This document shows, in pieces, positions 8,286 through 16,650 of a stretch of DNA of 64,000 nt (position 1 is the stretch's first letter; every line of letters begins with the position of its first letter). The stretch lies in NCBI GenBank assembly GCA_029211145.1, contig JARGEQ010000008.1:79433-143432 (forward strand), read 5' to 3'. Below the pieces are notes generated by a model, which saw only the letters and a list, made by a program, of their open reading frames with translations, had not been told where the DNA came from and searched no databases. The translations under genes were made by a program, and so were the position numbers. Source of the DNA: Marinimicrococcus flavescens (GTDB taxonomy: Bacteria; Pseudomonadota; Alphaproteobacteria; Geminicoccales; Geminicoccaceae).

Positions 8286-9383
8286 ATGAGCGAGAAGACG
8301 TTCTCCGTCTCGCGGCGGCGGCTGCTGACCGCCACTGCGGCCGGCGGCGCCATGCTGGCGGCGCCCTGGGCCTGGCGTCGCGCGGCGGCGCAGGAAAAGC
8401 CCCGCGAACTCATCGTGCGCGCCTGGGGCGGTGTGTGGGTAGACTCGCTGAACGAGGGCGTCTCCAAGCCCTTCACCGAGATGACCGGCATCGCGGTGCG
8501 CCACGACCTCACCGAGGACAACGAGATCCGCCCGAAGATCTGGGCGGCGGTGGACCAGGGCCGGGTGCCGCCCATCCACGTGAACTGGGACACCTCCACC
8601 AACGCCACCAAGTCGGCGCTGCGCGGCGTCACCGAGGATCTGGCCGGCCTGCCGAACCTGAAGGAGATGCTGCCGGCCGCCACGCCGGAGGGCTTCGACG
8701 GCGTGCCGCTGGTCAACATGTACTCCTATGTCTACGTCCTGGCCTACCGCGAGGCGGCCTTCCCCGACGGCCCGCCCGAGAGCTGGGACGTCCTGCTCGA
8801 CCCCCGCTTCAAGGGCCGCATCGCCCTCTATGACGACGGGATCGGCTTCCACCCGGTGGCGCAGATCGCCGGCGGCGGCACCATGGCCGGTGTTCCCGGC
8901 GACATGCAGCCCGCCTGGGACTTCATCCGCAAGGTCAAGGAGCAGCAGCCGCTCCTGGGCGAGGACCCGGACTTCACCACCTGGTTCCAGAACGGCGAGA
9001 TCGACGTCGCCTGCACCATCCTGAGCAACGCCCGCGCCGCCCGCCAGAACGGGATCGACGTCGCCTGGACGGTGCCGAAGGAGGGCTGCAAGGTCGATAC
9101 CGACGGCATGTGGATCCCCAAGGGCCTGCCCGGGAACGAGCTGCACTGGGCGAAGGAGTATGTGAACTTCGCCATGTCGCAGCAGGCCCAGCAAAAGTGG
9201 ACCAGCGGTCTGGGCCTGCCGGGCCTGCGGCCGGGCCTGACGCCGCCCGAGGACCTCGAGGGCGATCCGGCCTTCCCGACCAGTCCCGAGGACTTCGAGC
9301 GGCTGCTCTCGGTGCCGACCCGCGTGCTCGTCGAGCACGAGAGCGACTGGTTCCAGAAGTTCAACGAGATCATGCAGGGCTGA
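8286..9383 (+). CDS. ABC transporter substrate-binding protein, PotD-like (extracellular family 1/13)
   Basis: This 365-residue periplasmic protein carries a twin-arginine signal (VSRRRLLTATAAGG) with cleavage after AAAQ near residue 35. The mature part opens with LIVRAWGGVWVDSLNEGVSKPF, the beginning typical of spermidine/putrescine-type binding proteins, here broken for length: LIVRAWGG, then WVDSLNEG. NWDTSTN, MYSYVYVLAYR and WDVLLDP follow the family. It captures the solute and delivers it to the two permeases. The ligand is not deducible: the acidic pocket residues of PotD are not obviously kept. ATG 8286 follows GGGAGAAGAG. Confidence 0.85.
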   Translation: MSEKTFSVSRRRLLTATAAGGAMLAAPWAWRRAAAQEKPRELIVRAWGGVWVDSLNEGVSKPFTEMTGIAVRHDLTEDNEIRPKIWAAVDQGRVPPIHVNWDTSTNATKSALRGVTEDLAGLPNLKEMLPAATPEGFDGVPLVNMYSYVYVLAYREAAFPDGPPESWDVLLDPRFKGRIALYDDGIGFHPVAQIAGGGTMAGVPGDMQPAWDFIRKVKEQQPLLGEDPDFTTWFQNGEIDVACTILSNARAARQNGIDVAWTVPKEGCKVDTDGMWIPKGLPGNELHWAKEYVNFAMSQQAQQKWTSGLGLPGLRPGLTPPEDLEGDPAFPTSPEDFERLLSVPTRVLVEHESDWFQKFNEIMQG

Positions 9384-9429
9384 GCGGCGGGCGCGGGGGC
9401 CAGAGCCTCCGCGCCGCCCGGCGAGAGCG

Positions 9430-10395
9430 ATGGCATCCACGATCCACGACAAGGGTGCGGGCCGACCGGTCGGCCTGCGGCTGCTCGACCTGCTCGAGGC
9501 GGCCCGCGAGCTTTTGTGGCCGGCGCGGATGGCGCCGCTCACGCCCTGGCTCTTCCTGCTGCCGGCGGTCCTGCTCACCGGGCTTCTGGCGGCCGGGCTG
9601 ATCCCGCTGCTCGACGCCAGCCTGCGCCCCCTCGACCGGGCCACCTTCCGCCTCGCCGAGGACTATGCGCTCGGCAATTACGCCACGCTGGCGACGCGCC
9701 CGGTCTACGGCGTCATCGCCCTGCGCACCCTCATGGCAGGGCTCATCGTCACCGCCGCGACCCTGGCGCTGGCCTTCCCCTATGCCTGGATGATGGTGCG
9801 CACGCAGCACGCCTGGCTCAGGAAGCTGCTGCTGGTCTCGCTGTTCCTGCCCTTCTTCATCGGCCAGGTGGTGCGCGCCTATGGCTGGCTCATCATCCTG
9901 GGCAAGCAGGGCCTCTTGAACGCGCTCCTCGACGGGCTGGGCCTGCCGCCCTCAAGCCTTGCCTTCACCTATACCGCGGTGCTGATCGGCCTGGTCCAGT
10001 ACATGCTGCCGTTCGCCGTCCTGATGCTGGCGCCGGCGCTCACCGCCGTGCCGGTCGAGGTGGAACTCGCGTCGGCGAGCCTCGGGGCCCGGCCATTCGC
10101 CACCTTCCGCCACATCCTGCTGCCCATGGCGCGGCCCGGCATCGTGGCCGCCGGTATCGTCGTCTTCACCCTCACCCTCACCGACTTCGCCATGCCCGAG
10201 ATCATGGGCGGGGGCGGCAACGACTTCATCGCCAGCGCGGTCTACGACGCCTTCTTCCAGCTCGGCGACGCCGGGCTCGGGGCGGCGCTGGGAATCGGCC
10301 TCACTTTGGTGGGCTCGGCCGTGGTGGGCGTCATCCTGGCCTTCTTCGGCCTGGGCACGCTCGGCTATGTCGAGGGCCGGGAGGAGCGCTCATGA
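9430..10395 (+). CDS. ABC transporter permease, PotB-like
   Basis: The 321-residue inner-membrane permease has six predicted helices, the first at TPWLFLLPAVLLTGLLAAG, and the EAA-type coupling loop ELASASLGARPFATFRHILLP that docks onto the ATPase. An unusually long cytoplasmic N-terminus (about 35 residues) precedes the first helix. It pairs with the permease at 10392, whose ATG overlaps this gene's TGA (ATGA), showing translational coupling. Confidence 0.9.
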   Translation: MASTIHDKGAGRPVGLRLLDLLEAARELLWPARMAPLTPWLFLLPAVLLTGLLAAGLIPLLDASLRPLDRATFRLAEDYALGNYATLATRPVYGVIALRTLMAGLIVTAATLALAFPYAWMMVRTQHAWLRKLLLVSLFLPFFIGQVVRAYGWLIILGKQGLLNALLDGLGLPPSSLAFTYTAVLIGLVQYMLPFAVLMLAPALTAVPVEVELASASLGARPFATFRHILLPMARPGIVAAGIVVFTLTLTDFAMPEIMGGGGNDFIASAVYDAFFQLGDAGLGAALGIGLTLVGSAVVGVILAFFGLGTLGYVEGREERS

Positions 10396-11198
10396 CCGGC
10401 TCGCGCAAGGCCGCCTGGATCATCGGCGCCATCGTCGCCTTCGATCTCCTGTTCCTCGCCTTGCCCACCCTGGTGGTGCTGGTGGCGTCCTTCACGCCCG
10501 GTACCATCATCACCTTCCCGCCGCCCGGCTTCAGCCTGCGCTGGTACGGCAATCTCCTCCAGGCCCGCGACTTCGCCGACGCGCTTTGGCGCAGCCTCCA
10601 GGTGGGGCTGGTGTGCACGGCGCTGAGCCTGCCCGCCGGCACGCTGGCGGCCCTGGCGCTCGCCCGCTTCCGCCTGCGCTTCGCCACCGGCCTGCAGATC
10701 TACCTGCTGCTGCCCTTCACCATCCCGCTGGTGGTCTCCGGCGTCGGCCTCATGCTGGTCTTCGGCCGCCTCGGCTGGCTGGGTGCGGTGTGGCCGGTGG
10801 GCGTCGCCGCCTGCGTCATCAACCTGCCCTTCATGATCTGGGCGGTGGCAGCCTCGGTGAACCATCTCGATCCCGATCTCGAGAACGCCGCCGCCAATTG
10901 CGGCGCCCCGCCGGTCCACAGCTTCTTCACCGTGACCCTGCCGGCGGTGGCCCCGGGCATCCTCACCGGGGCGCTCATCATGTTCATCCTGGCGATCAAC
11001 GAGTTCCTGGTGAGCCTGATGCTCACCGACGCCCGCACCGTGACGCTGCCGGTGCTGGTCTACAACGCCATCCGCTCGATCATCACACCCGATCTGGCCG
11101 CCGTGTCGGTGGTCTACGTGATCCTCGCGGTGGCGGCGATCTGGCTGCTCGACCGGCTGGTCGGGCTCGACATCTTCCTGAAGTCCAAGCAGGGCTGA
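10392..11198 (+). CDS. ABC transporter permease, PotC-like
   Basis: This 268-residue second permease of the importer has six membrane segments and an EAA-like loop (LENAAANCGAPPVHSFFTVTLP). FSLRWYGNLLQ after the first helix is typical of PotC-type subunits. Its start overlaps the previous stop by four bases, and it ends three bases before the HisD-like gene, so the transporter and dehydrogenase are one transcriptional unit. Confidence 0.9.
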   Translation: MTGSRKAAWIIGAIVAFDLLFLALPTLVVLVASFTPGTIITFPPPGFSLRWYGNLLQARDFADALWRSLQVGLVCTALSLPAGTLAALALARFRLRFATGLQIYLLLPFTIPLVVSGVGLMLVFGRLGWLGAVWPVGVAACVINLPFMIWAVAASVNHLDPDLENAAANCGAPPVHSFFTVTLPAVAPGILTGALIMFILAINEFLVSLMLTDARTVTLPVLVYNAIRSIITPDLAAVSVVYVILAVAAIWLLDRLVGLDIFLKSKQG

Positions 11199-11201
11199 GC
11201 C

Positions 11202-12533
11202 ATGACGACGATCAATCTCCACGAGCTGGCGGCGCTTGACGAGGCGCAGCGCCAAGCCCTGCTGGCCCGCACCGAGGCCGATCTCTCGACGTTCCTCGAG
11301 CCCGCCCGGCGGATCGTCGAGGCGGTGCGCGAGGAGGGCGACGCCGCCATCGTCCGGCTCGCCCGCGAGATCGACAAGGTCGAGCTTCGGCCTGACGGCC
11401 TGCTCGCCACCGAGGAGGAGTTCGCGGCCGCCGAGAAGGCGCTCGAGCCCGAGGTCAAGGAGGCGATCCTCTACGCCGTCGACAATATCCGCCGCTTCCA
11501 CGAGAAGCAGGTGCCCGAGCCCATGTGGCTCGAGGAGATCCGCCCCGGCGCCTTCGCCGGCGAGCGCTGGACGCCGATCTCCTCGGTGGCCTGCTACGTG
11601 CCGCGCGGCAAGGGCGCCTTTCCCTCGGTGATGATGATGACCGCCGTGCCGGCTGTGGTCGCCGGCGTGAAGGAGGTGATCGTCCTGACGCCCGCCACGC
11701 CCGAGGGCGGCATCGACGCGGCGAGCCTCTTTGCCGCGAAGGCCTCGGGCGTCGGCAAGGTCTACCGAGTGGGCGGCGCGGTGGCCGTGGCGGCGGCCGC
11801 CTTCGGGACCGCCAGCATCCCCAAAGTCGCCAAGATCGTCGGCCCCGGCAGCCCGTGGGTGGTGGCCGCCAAGCGGCTGCTGGCAGACCATATCGACACG
11901 GGCCTGCCGGCGGGCCCCAGCGAGGCCATCATCCTGGCCGACGCCACCGCCAACCCCGACCTCGCCGCGCTGGACCTCCTGATCGAGGCCGAGCACGGGC
12001 CGGACAGCTCGGCCTACCTGGTGACCGACTGCCGCGAGGTGGCGGAGCGGGCGCTGGCGCGGCTGCCCGAGCTGATCGCCAATCTGGGCCCGCAGCGCCG
12101 CGAGTTCGTCTCGAAGGTGCTGGGCGGGCCGCGCGGCGGCATCGTGCTTGCCCCCTCCTGGGACGAGGCGCTGCGCTTCGTCAACGACTACGCGCCGGAA
12201 CATCTGGAGGTGCTCTCCGACGAGCCGTTCGCCCATCTGGGCGGCATCACCGAGGCCGGCGAGATCCTCCTGGGCGAGAACAGCGTCATCACCATCGCCA
12301 ATTTCTGCCTCGGTCCCGACTGTGTGCTGCCGACCGGCGGCTGGGCCCGGAGCTTCTCGGCCTTGGGCGTCTACGACTTCATGAAGCGGGCCAGCATCGG
12401 CTACGTTACCAAGGCAGGCTACGGCGAGCTCGCCCGGCAGGCCCGGGTGCTGGCCACCTACGAGGGCTTCGAGGCCCACGCCCAGGCGGTCTCGCCGCTG
12501 CGCGACCGTCTGGCGGGCAGAACGGAGAGCTGA
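11202..12533 (+). CDS. Histidinol-dehydrogenase-like enzyme, catabolic paralogue (possible sulfopropanediol dehydrogenase type)
   Basis: The 443-residue protein follows the HisD fold from end to end, including VGPGSPWV-type nucleotide-site motifs and the catalytic Glu-His pair (YAPEHL, E333/H334). The metal site differs from E. coli HisD: Q259 is E262 here (LIEAEHG), H262 is kept as H265, D360 is N367 (ANFCLG), H419 is kept as H426. The substrate histidine H367 is C374 (PDCVLP). These changes and the transporter context argue against histidine biosynthesis. Known HisD paralogues of this kind include HpsN, which oxidises 2,3-dihydroxypropane-1-sulfonate; an SDR next door would fit, but the substrate is inferred only. 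It overlaps the next gene by one base (TGATG). Confidence 0.8.
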   Translation: MTTINLHELAALDEAQRQALLARTEADLSTFLEPARRIVEAVREEGDAAIVRLAREIDKVELRPDGLLATEEEFAAAEKALEPEVKEAILYAVDNIRRFHEKQVPEPMWLEEIRPGAFAGERWTPISSVACYVPRGKGAFPSVMMMTAVPAVVAGVKEVIVLTPATPEGGIDAASLFAAKASGVGKVYRVGGAVAVAAAAFGTASIPKVAKIVGPGSPWVVAAKRLLADHIDTGLPAGPSEAIILADATANPDLAALDLLIEAEHGPDSSAYLVTDCREVAERALARLPELIANLGPQRREFVSKVLGGPRGGIVLAPSWDEALRFVNDYAPEHLEVLSDEPFAHLGGITEAGEILLGENSVITIANFCLGPDCVLPTGGWARSFSALGVYDFMKRASIGYVTKAGYGELARQARVLATYEGFEAHAQAVSPLRDRLAGRTES

Positions 12534-13279
12534 TGGCGGATCCCGCCCTCGTCCGGCGCATCGAGCGGGCGGCCTTGTGGGCGTGGCCTCCAAGGGAGGT
12601 CCGGCATCTGGGCGGCTGGCTGCTGCGGGCGAGCGGCGGGCTGATCCGCCGGACCAACTCGGTGCAGCCGCTCGCCTTCGAGGGAGCGCTGGAGCCGGCC
12701 GTGGCCGAGGCGGTGCGGTGGTACGAGAGCCGCGGCATCCAGCCCTGCTTCCAGATCGCCGACACGGCGCAGCCGCCGGGACTGGATGCGGCGCTGGAGA
12801 AAGCGGGCTGGGTGGTCCTGACCCCCTCGCTGGTCATGACCGCCCCCGTTCCCGCGGAGGCCGCGGACCGGCACGCGACAGAGCTGCTCCACCGGCCCGC
12901 CCAGTCGGTGATGAACGCGCTTTGCGAGCCGCACTGGCAGGACAGCCAGCGCCGCGAGCGCATGGACATCCTTTCGCGGATCCGCCGCCCGCACCGCTTT
13001 GCCCTGGCGAGCGTGGACGGCGAGCCCGCCGCCGCGGGGCTGGTGGTGGTCGAGGAGGATCTGGCCGGCATCCTCGCCATGCGCACCCAGAGCCGCTTTC
13101 AGGGAACCGGGCTGGGCCGCGCCGCCCTGGCACGCCTGCTCGGCTGGGCCGCGGAGGAGGGTGCCAAGAGCGCCTGGCTGCAGGTCGAGGAGGACAATCT
13201 TCCCGCCCTCGCGCTCTATCGCCGTTTCGGTTTCGAGACCGCCTACCGCTATCACTATCGCGTCCGGCCCGCCGGCTGA
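12533..13279 (+). CDS. GNAT family N-acetyltransferase
   Basis: The 248-residue protein has a C-terminal GNAT domain (about residues 120-245): the acetyl-CoA pyrophosphate loop RFQGTGLGRAAL and the late motif NLPALALYRRFGFETAYRYHYR. The N-terminal half (about residues 1-115) looks like a degenerate second acetyltransferase-like domain, common in this family. It is translationally coupled to the HisD-like gene and ends the importer operon. It may acetylate an amino intermediate or relieve toxicity of a transported amine; the acceptor is unknown. Confidence 0.8.
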   Translation: MADPALVRRIERAALWAWPPREVRHLGGWLLRASGGLIRRTNSVQPLAFEGALEPAVAEAVRWYESRGIQPCFQIADTAQPPGLDAALEKAGWVVLTPSLVMTAPVPAEAADRHATELLHRPAQSVMNALCEPHWQDSQRRERMDILSRIRRPHRFALASVDGEPAAAGLVVVEEDLAGILAMRTQSRFQGTGLGRAALARLLGWAAEEGAKSAWLQVEEDNLPALALYRRFGFETAYRYHYRVRPAG

Positions 13280-13345
13280 CCCGCGCGGGGGGGATGGCAC
13301 CACGGCGCCGCGGGTCTAAGATCGCCGCGTCGTCGGGAGGTGGAC

Positions 13346-14344
13346 TTGCTGCGCTACGTCATCCATCGACTACTGGTGATGATCCCCACGCTGCTCGCCA
13401 TCAGCGTCATCACCTTCATCATCATCCAGCTCCCGCCGGGCGATTTCCTGAGCGCCCAGCTCGCCGAGATGCGCGCCCAGGGCGAGCAGATCCAGGGCGG
13501 CAAGATCGACTATCTGCGCCAGCTCTACGGCCTCGACCGGCCCGTGTGGGAGCAGTATCTCTACTGGCTGTGGGGCCTGCTGCACGGCGATCTCGGCTGG
13601 TCGTTCGAGTATGACCGGCCGGTGACGGAGGTCATCGGCGACCGCTTCTTCCTGACCTTCGTGCTGGCCTTCACCACCGTCCTGGTGACCTGGGCGATCG
13701 CCTTCCCCATCGGCATCTACAGCGCCACCCACAAATACACCTGGTCGGACCACGGCCTGACCTTCCTGGGCTTTCTGGGTCTCGCGACGCCCAACTTCCT
13801 GCTGGCGCTGGTGCTGCAATATTACGCCAACGTCTATCTGGGCCTCTCGATCGGCGGGCTCGTCGACGCCGAGTTCATCGACCAGCCGATGAGCTGGGCC
13901 AAGTTTCTCTCGGTCCTCCAGCATCTGTGGATCCCGGTGCTCATCATCGGCACCGCCGGCACCGCCGGGATGATCCGCCGGCTGCGCGCCAACCTCCTGG
14001 ACGAGCTCAGGAAGCCTTACGTGGTGACCGCCAAGGCCAAGGGCCTGCCGCCCGGCCGCGCGCTGGTGAAGTACCCGCTGCGCATGGCCCTGAACCCGTT
14101 CATCGCCGACATCGGCAATCTCCTGCCCGAGCTGATCTCGGGAGCGGCCCTGGTCTCGGTGGTGCTGTCGCTGCCGACCAACGGCCCGGTGCTGGTGCGC
14201 GCGCTCCAGACCCAGGACATGTATCTCGCGGGCTCGATGCTGATGCTCGAGGCCATTTTGGTGGTGGTCGGCGTGCTGGTCTCGGACCTGCTGCTGGCCT
14301 GGCTCGACCCGCGCATCCGCTTCGGCGGCGGACAGGCCCGATGA
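13346..14344 (+). CDS. ABC transporter permease, DppB/OppB family (oligosaccharide-type)
   Basis: The 332-residue inner-membrane permease has the DppB layout: an N-terminal helix (LRYVIHRLLVMIPTLLAI), the PGDF stretch, GDLGWSF, and an EAA loop with LLDELRKPYVVTAKAKGLPPGRAL (family consensus TARAKGL). I prefer TTG 13346, which places GGGAGG five bases upstream; a GTG at 13340 would overlap that site. The sequence style, like its partner's, recalls the alpha-galactoside permease AgpB more than dipeptide permeases. No binding protein or ATPase gene lies nearby. Confidence 0.85.
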   Translation: MLRYVIHRLLVMIPTLLAISVITFIIIQLPPGDFLSAQLAEMRAQGEQIQGGKIDYLRQLYGLDRPVWEQYLYWLWGLLHGDLGWSFEYDRPVTEVIGDRFFLTFVLAFTTVLVTWAIAFPIGIYSATHKYTWSDHGLTFLGFLGLATPNFLLALVLQYYANVYLGLSIGGLVDAEFIDQPMSWAKFLSVLQHLWIPVLIIGTAGTAGMIRRLRANLLDELRKPYVVTAKAKGLPPGRALVKYPLRMALNPFIADIGNLLPELISGAALVSVVLSLPTNGPVLVRALQTQDMYLAGSMLMLEAILVVVGVLVSDLLLAWLDPRIRFGGGQAR

Positions 14345-15507
14345 GCACGCAGGAGCGGCCCGAGCACTGGGTCGACACCGAGCCCTTCGACCCGCACGAG
14401 GGCGAGAAGGCGCTCACCCCCGAGCAGGAGGCCTACTACACCGCCTCGCAGTGGAAGCTGATGTGGTGGCGGTTCAAGCGCCACCGCCTGGCCCTGGTCT
14501 CGATGTGGCTCCTGGCGATCCTCTACGGCTCGCTGCTCGTCACCGAGGTCATCGCGCCCTACAACGCCCATACCCGCAATGCCAGCGTCATCCACGCGCC
14601 GCCGCAGGCCCCGCACCTCTTCCACGAGGGCCGCCTTGTGGGGCCGTTCGTCTACGGCTTCAGCTACCGGCTCAACATGGAGAACCTGAAGCGGGAATAC
14701 GTGCCCGACCCGGGCAAGGTGCAAAAGCTGCGCTTCCTGTGCCGCGGCGATCCCTACAGCTTCTGGGGCGCCTTCGAGGCGGACTTCCACCTCGTCTGCC
14801 CGGCCGAGGGCGGCACCTTCCATCTGCTCGGCACCGACCGGCTCGGCCGGGACATGCTCTCGCGCATCCTCTATGGCGCGCGGGTGTCGCTGACCGTGGG
14901 GCTCGTGGGGATCGCCGTGAGCTTCACGCTCGGCATCGTGCTGGGCGGCATCTCGGGCTATTACGGCGGCTGGATCGACAATCTCATCCAGCGCGTGATC
15001 GAGGTGATCCGCAGCTTCCCGACGATCCCGCTGTGGCTCTCGCTGTCAGCCGCCATGCCGGTGACCTGGGACCCGTTGTGGGTCTATTTCGGGATCACCA
15101 TGATCCTGGGCCTGATCGACTGGACCGGGCTCGCCCGGGCGGTGCGCTCCAAGATCCTCTCGCTGCGCGAGGAGGAGTTCGCCCAGGCGGCAAGGCTCAT
15201 GGGGGCGCGGCCATCGCGGATCATCGGCCGCCACCTGGTGCCCTCGTTCATGAGCCACCTGATCGCCTCGGCGACCCTCTCGATCCCCGGCATGATCCTG
15301 GGCGAGACTGCCCTTTCCTTCCTCGGCCTGGGCGTGCGCCCGCCGATGACGAGCTGGGGCGTGCTCCTCAACGAGGCCCAGAACGTCAACGTGGTGGCAC
15401 TCTACCCCTGGCTGATGCTGCCGGTGGTGCCGGTGATCGTGGTGGTGCTGGCCTTCAACTTCCTGGGCGACGGGCTGCGCGACGCGGCCGACCCCTACTC
15501 GGACTGA
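14341..15507 (+). CDS. ABC transporter permease, DppC/OppC family with long periplasmic loop
   Basis: This 388-residue partner permease overlaps the previous stop (ATGA). After a charged N-terminus and the first helix (residues about 55-75), a long periplasmic loop (about residues 76-160, with HAPPQAPHLF, PFVYGFSYRLNMEN and FLCRGDPYSFWG) precedes the core domain starting at LLGTDRLGRDMLSRILYG. This loop is typical of the AgpC-like oligosaccharide transporters, as I recall them. The EAA loop EEFAQAARLMGARPSRII and ETALSFLGLGVRPP are standard. It ends convergently with the hydrolase gene, overlapping it by 13 bases. Confidence 0.85.
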   Translation: MSTQERPEHWVDTEPFDPHEGEKALTPEQEAYYTASQWKLMWWRFKRHRLALVSMWLLAILYGSLLVTEVIAPYNAHTRNASVIHAPPQAPHLFHEGRLVGPFVYGFSYRLNMENLKREYVPDPGKVQKLRFLCRGDPYSFWGAFEADFHLVCPAEGGTFHLLGTDRLGRDMLSRILYGARVSLTVGLVGIAVSFTLGIVLGGISGYYGGWIDNLIQRVIEVIRSFPTIPLWLSLSAAMPVTWDPLWVYFGITMILGLIDWTGLARAVRSKILSLREEEFAQAARLMGARPSRIIGRHLVPSFMSHLIASATLSIPGMILGETALSFLGLGVRPPMTSWGVLLNEAQNVNVVALYPWLMLPVVPVIVVVLAFNFLGDGLRDAADPYSD

Positions 15508-16643
15508 GCGCCGGCGAGGAAGCCGGCGAGCGCCGGGGCGAGCCGGGCCGCGTAGAGCTGGCCCAGGAAGAGATCGTGATGCTCCGCCCCCTCGATGGTG
15601 AGGGTCCGGGCGTTGCGGCCCGCATGGCCGAAGAGGCGCTGGGCGCCGTGGGTCTGGCCCTGGCCCACCAGCGAGTCGCGCGTCGCCTCGACGGTGAGGA
15701 GCGGCAGGCGGCGCGGCCACTTCCCGGCCGGCACCGCGGCATCGGCCAGCTTCTCGCCGCGCAGCCTTGCGGCCAGATCGAGATAGAGCTCGCCGGGCAC
15801 GTCGATCAGCGCGTGCATATGGCGGTGCTGGCTCGCGTAGCCGCCGTCGACGAGGCCCATCAGCTCGAGCAGCAGGCCCGACTGGATCTCGGCATAGGCG
15901 AGCGGGTCGGCGCCGGCCACCGCCGCCAACTGCAGAACCGACGGAAACACCAGCCGCCCCGCTCCCGGCAGCGAATCGGGCACCACCCGCAGCACCTGCT
16001 CGGCGATCAGCTCGGCCGGCATGCCCGCCACCAGCTCCTGGAGCGCCACCGGGCTCGACCGGGTGGCGATCGGGCAGCCGAGCAGGGCCACCGCGCCTGG
16101 CCGCCGGCCGGCCGGCGCCGCGGCGAGGGCGGCCAGCGCCGCCCAGCCCGCCTGCGAAAGCGCCACCAGCCCCGCGTCCTTGCCGGCAAGCTCCATGGCC
16201 ACACCCATATCGCGGGTCTGGCAGGCGAGATCGTAGGGACCGGCGGCGACCGGCACGAGGCGCGCATCCTGCCAGTCGGTGACCACCACCTCGCCCAGCT
16301 CGAGCAGCGTGCCGACGAGCTGGCCGAGCACGCTGGCGGCATAGCCGGAGAAGGGCGCGGCGAGCAGCGTCGTGCTCTTGCCGTGCCCGCCCGGGCGCGC
16401 CAGCCGCACGATCCGCACGAACGCGTCCTCATGCTCGAGGGTGGCCCGGGCCTCGCAGCCCCAGTGGCGGGCGAGCGCTTCCTCGATGGGCTCGCCAGCC
16501 GGCTCGCCGGCGTCGAGCGCACGGGTCAGCCAGTCACCGAAGGCGCCGGCCGGGCTCCACGGCACGAGCCCGCCCAGCTCCCGCGCGAACCGGGCCATCG
16601 GCCGCAGGCTCGCGCGCTGGAGATCGAGGAGATGGTGAAACAC
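15495..16643 (-). CDS. Intracellular polyhydroxyalkanoate depolymerase-like hydrolase
   Basis: The 382-residue protein resembles intracellular PHB depolymerases: an N-terminal FHHLLDLQRASLRP segment, APFSGYAASVLGQLV, the VVVTDWQDARLVP motif, a nucleophile elbow ALSQAGWAAL, and the PHB_depo_C-like end LLTVEATRDSLVGQGQT with a terminal histidine in GAEHHDLFLG. It would hydrolyse stored PHA to hydroxyacids. The elbow has Ser where several characterised intracellular enzymes use Cys, and overall similarity is loose, so another acyl hydrolase is possible. I chose GTG 16643, seven bases after the alaS stop, because it aligns with family N-termini; the frame can be extended to 16685. No PHA synthase or phasin is in view. 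Confidence 0.65.
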   Translation of the reverse strand: MFHHLLDLQRASLRPMARFARELGGLVPWSPAGAFGDWLTRALDAGEPAGEPIEEALARHWGCEARATLEHEDAFVRIVRLARPGGHGKSTTLLAAPFSGYAASVLGQLVGTLLELGEVVVTDWQDARLVPVAAGPYDLACQTRDMGVAMELAGKDAGLVALSQAGWAALAALAAAPAGRRPGAVALLGCPIATRSSPVALQELVAGMPAELIAEQVLRVVPDSLPGAGRLVFPSVLQLAAVAGADPLAYAEIQSGLLLELMGLVDGGYASQHRHMHALIDVPGELYLDLAARLRGEKLADAAVPAGKWPRRLPLLTVEATRDSLVGQGQTHGAQRLFGHAGRNARTLTIEGAEHHDLFLGQLYAARLAPALAGFLAGAQSE

Positions 16644-16650
16644 GAAGGGC

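Noticed and set aside
11202..12533. Biosynthetic histidinol dehydrogenase (hisD)
   Set aside because: Metal and substrate residues differ and no other his gene is present; the context is a transporter operon.
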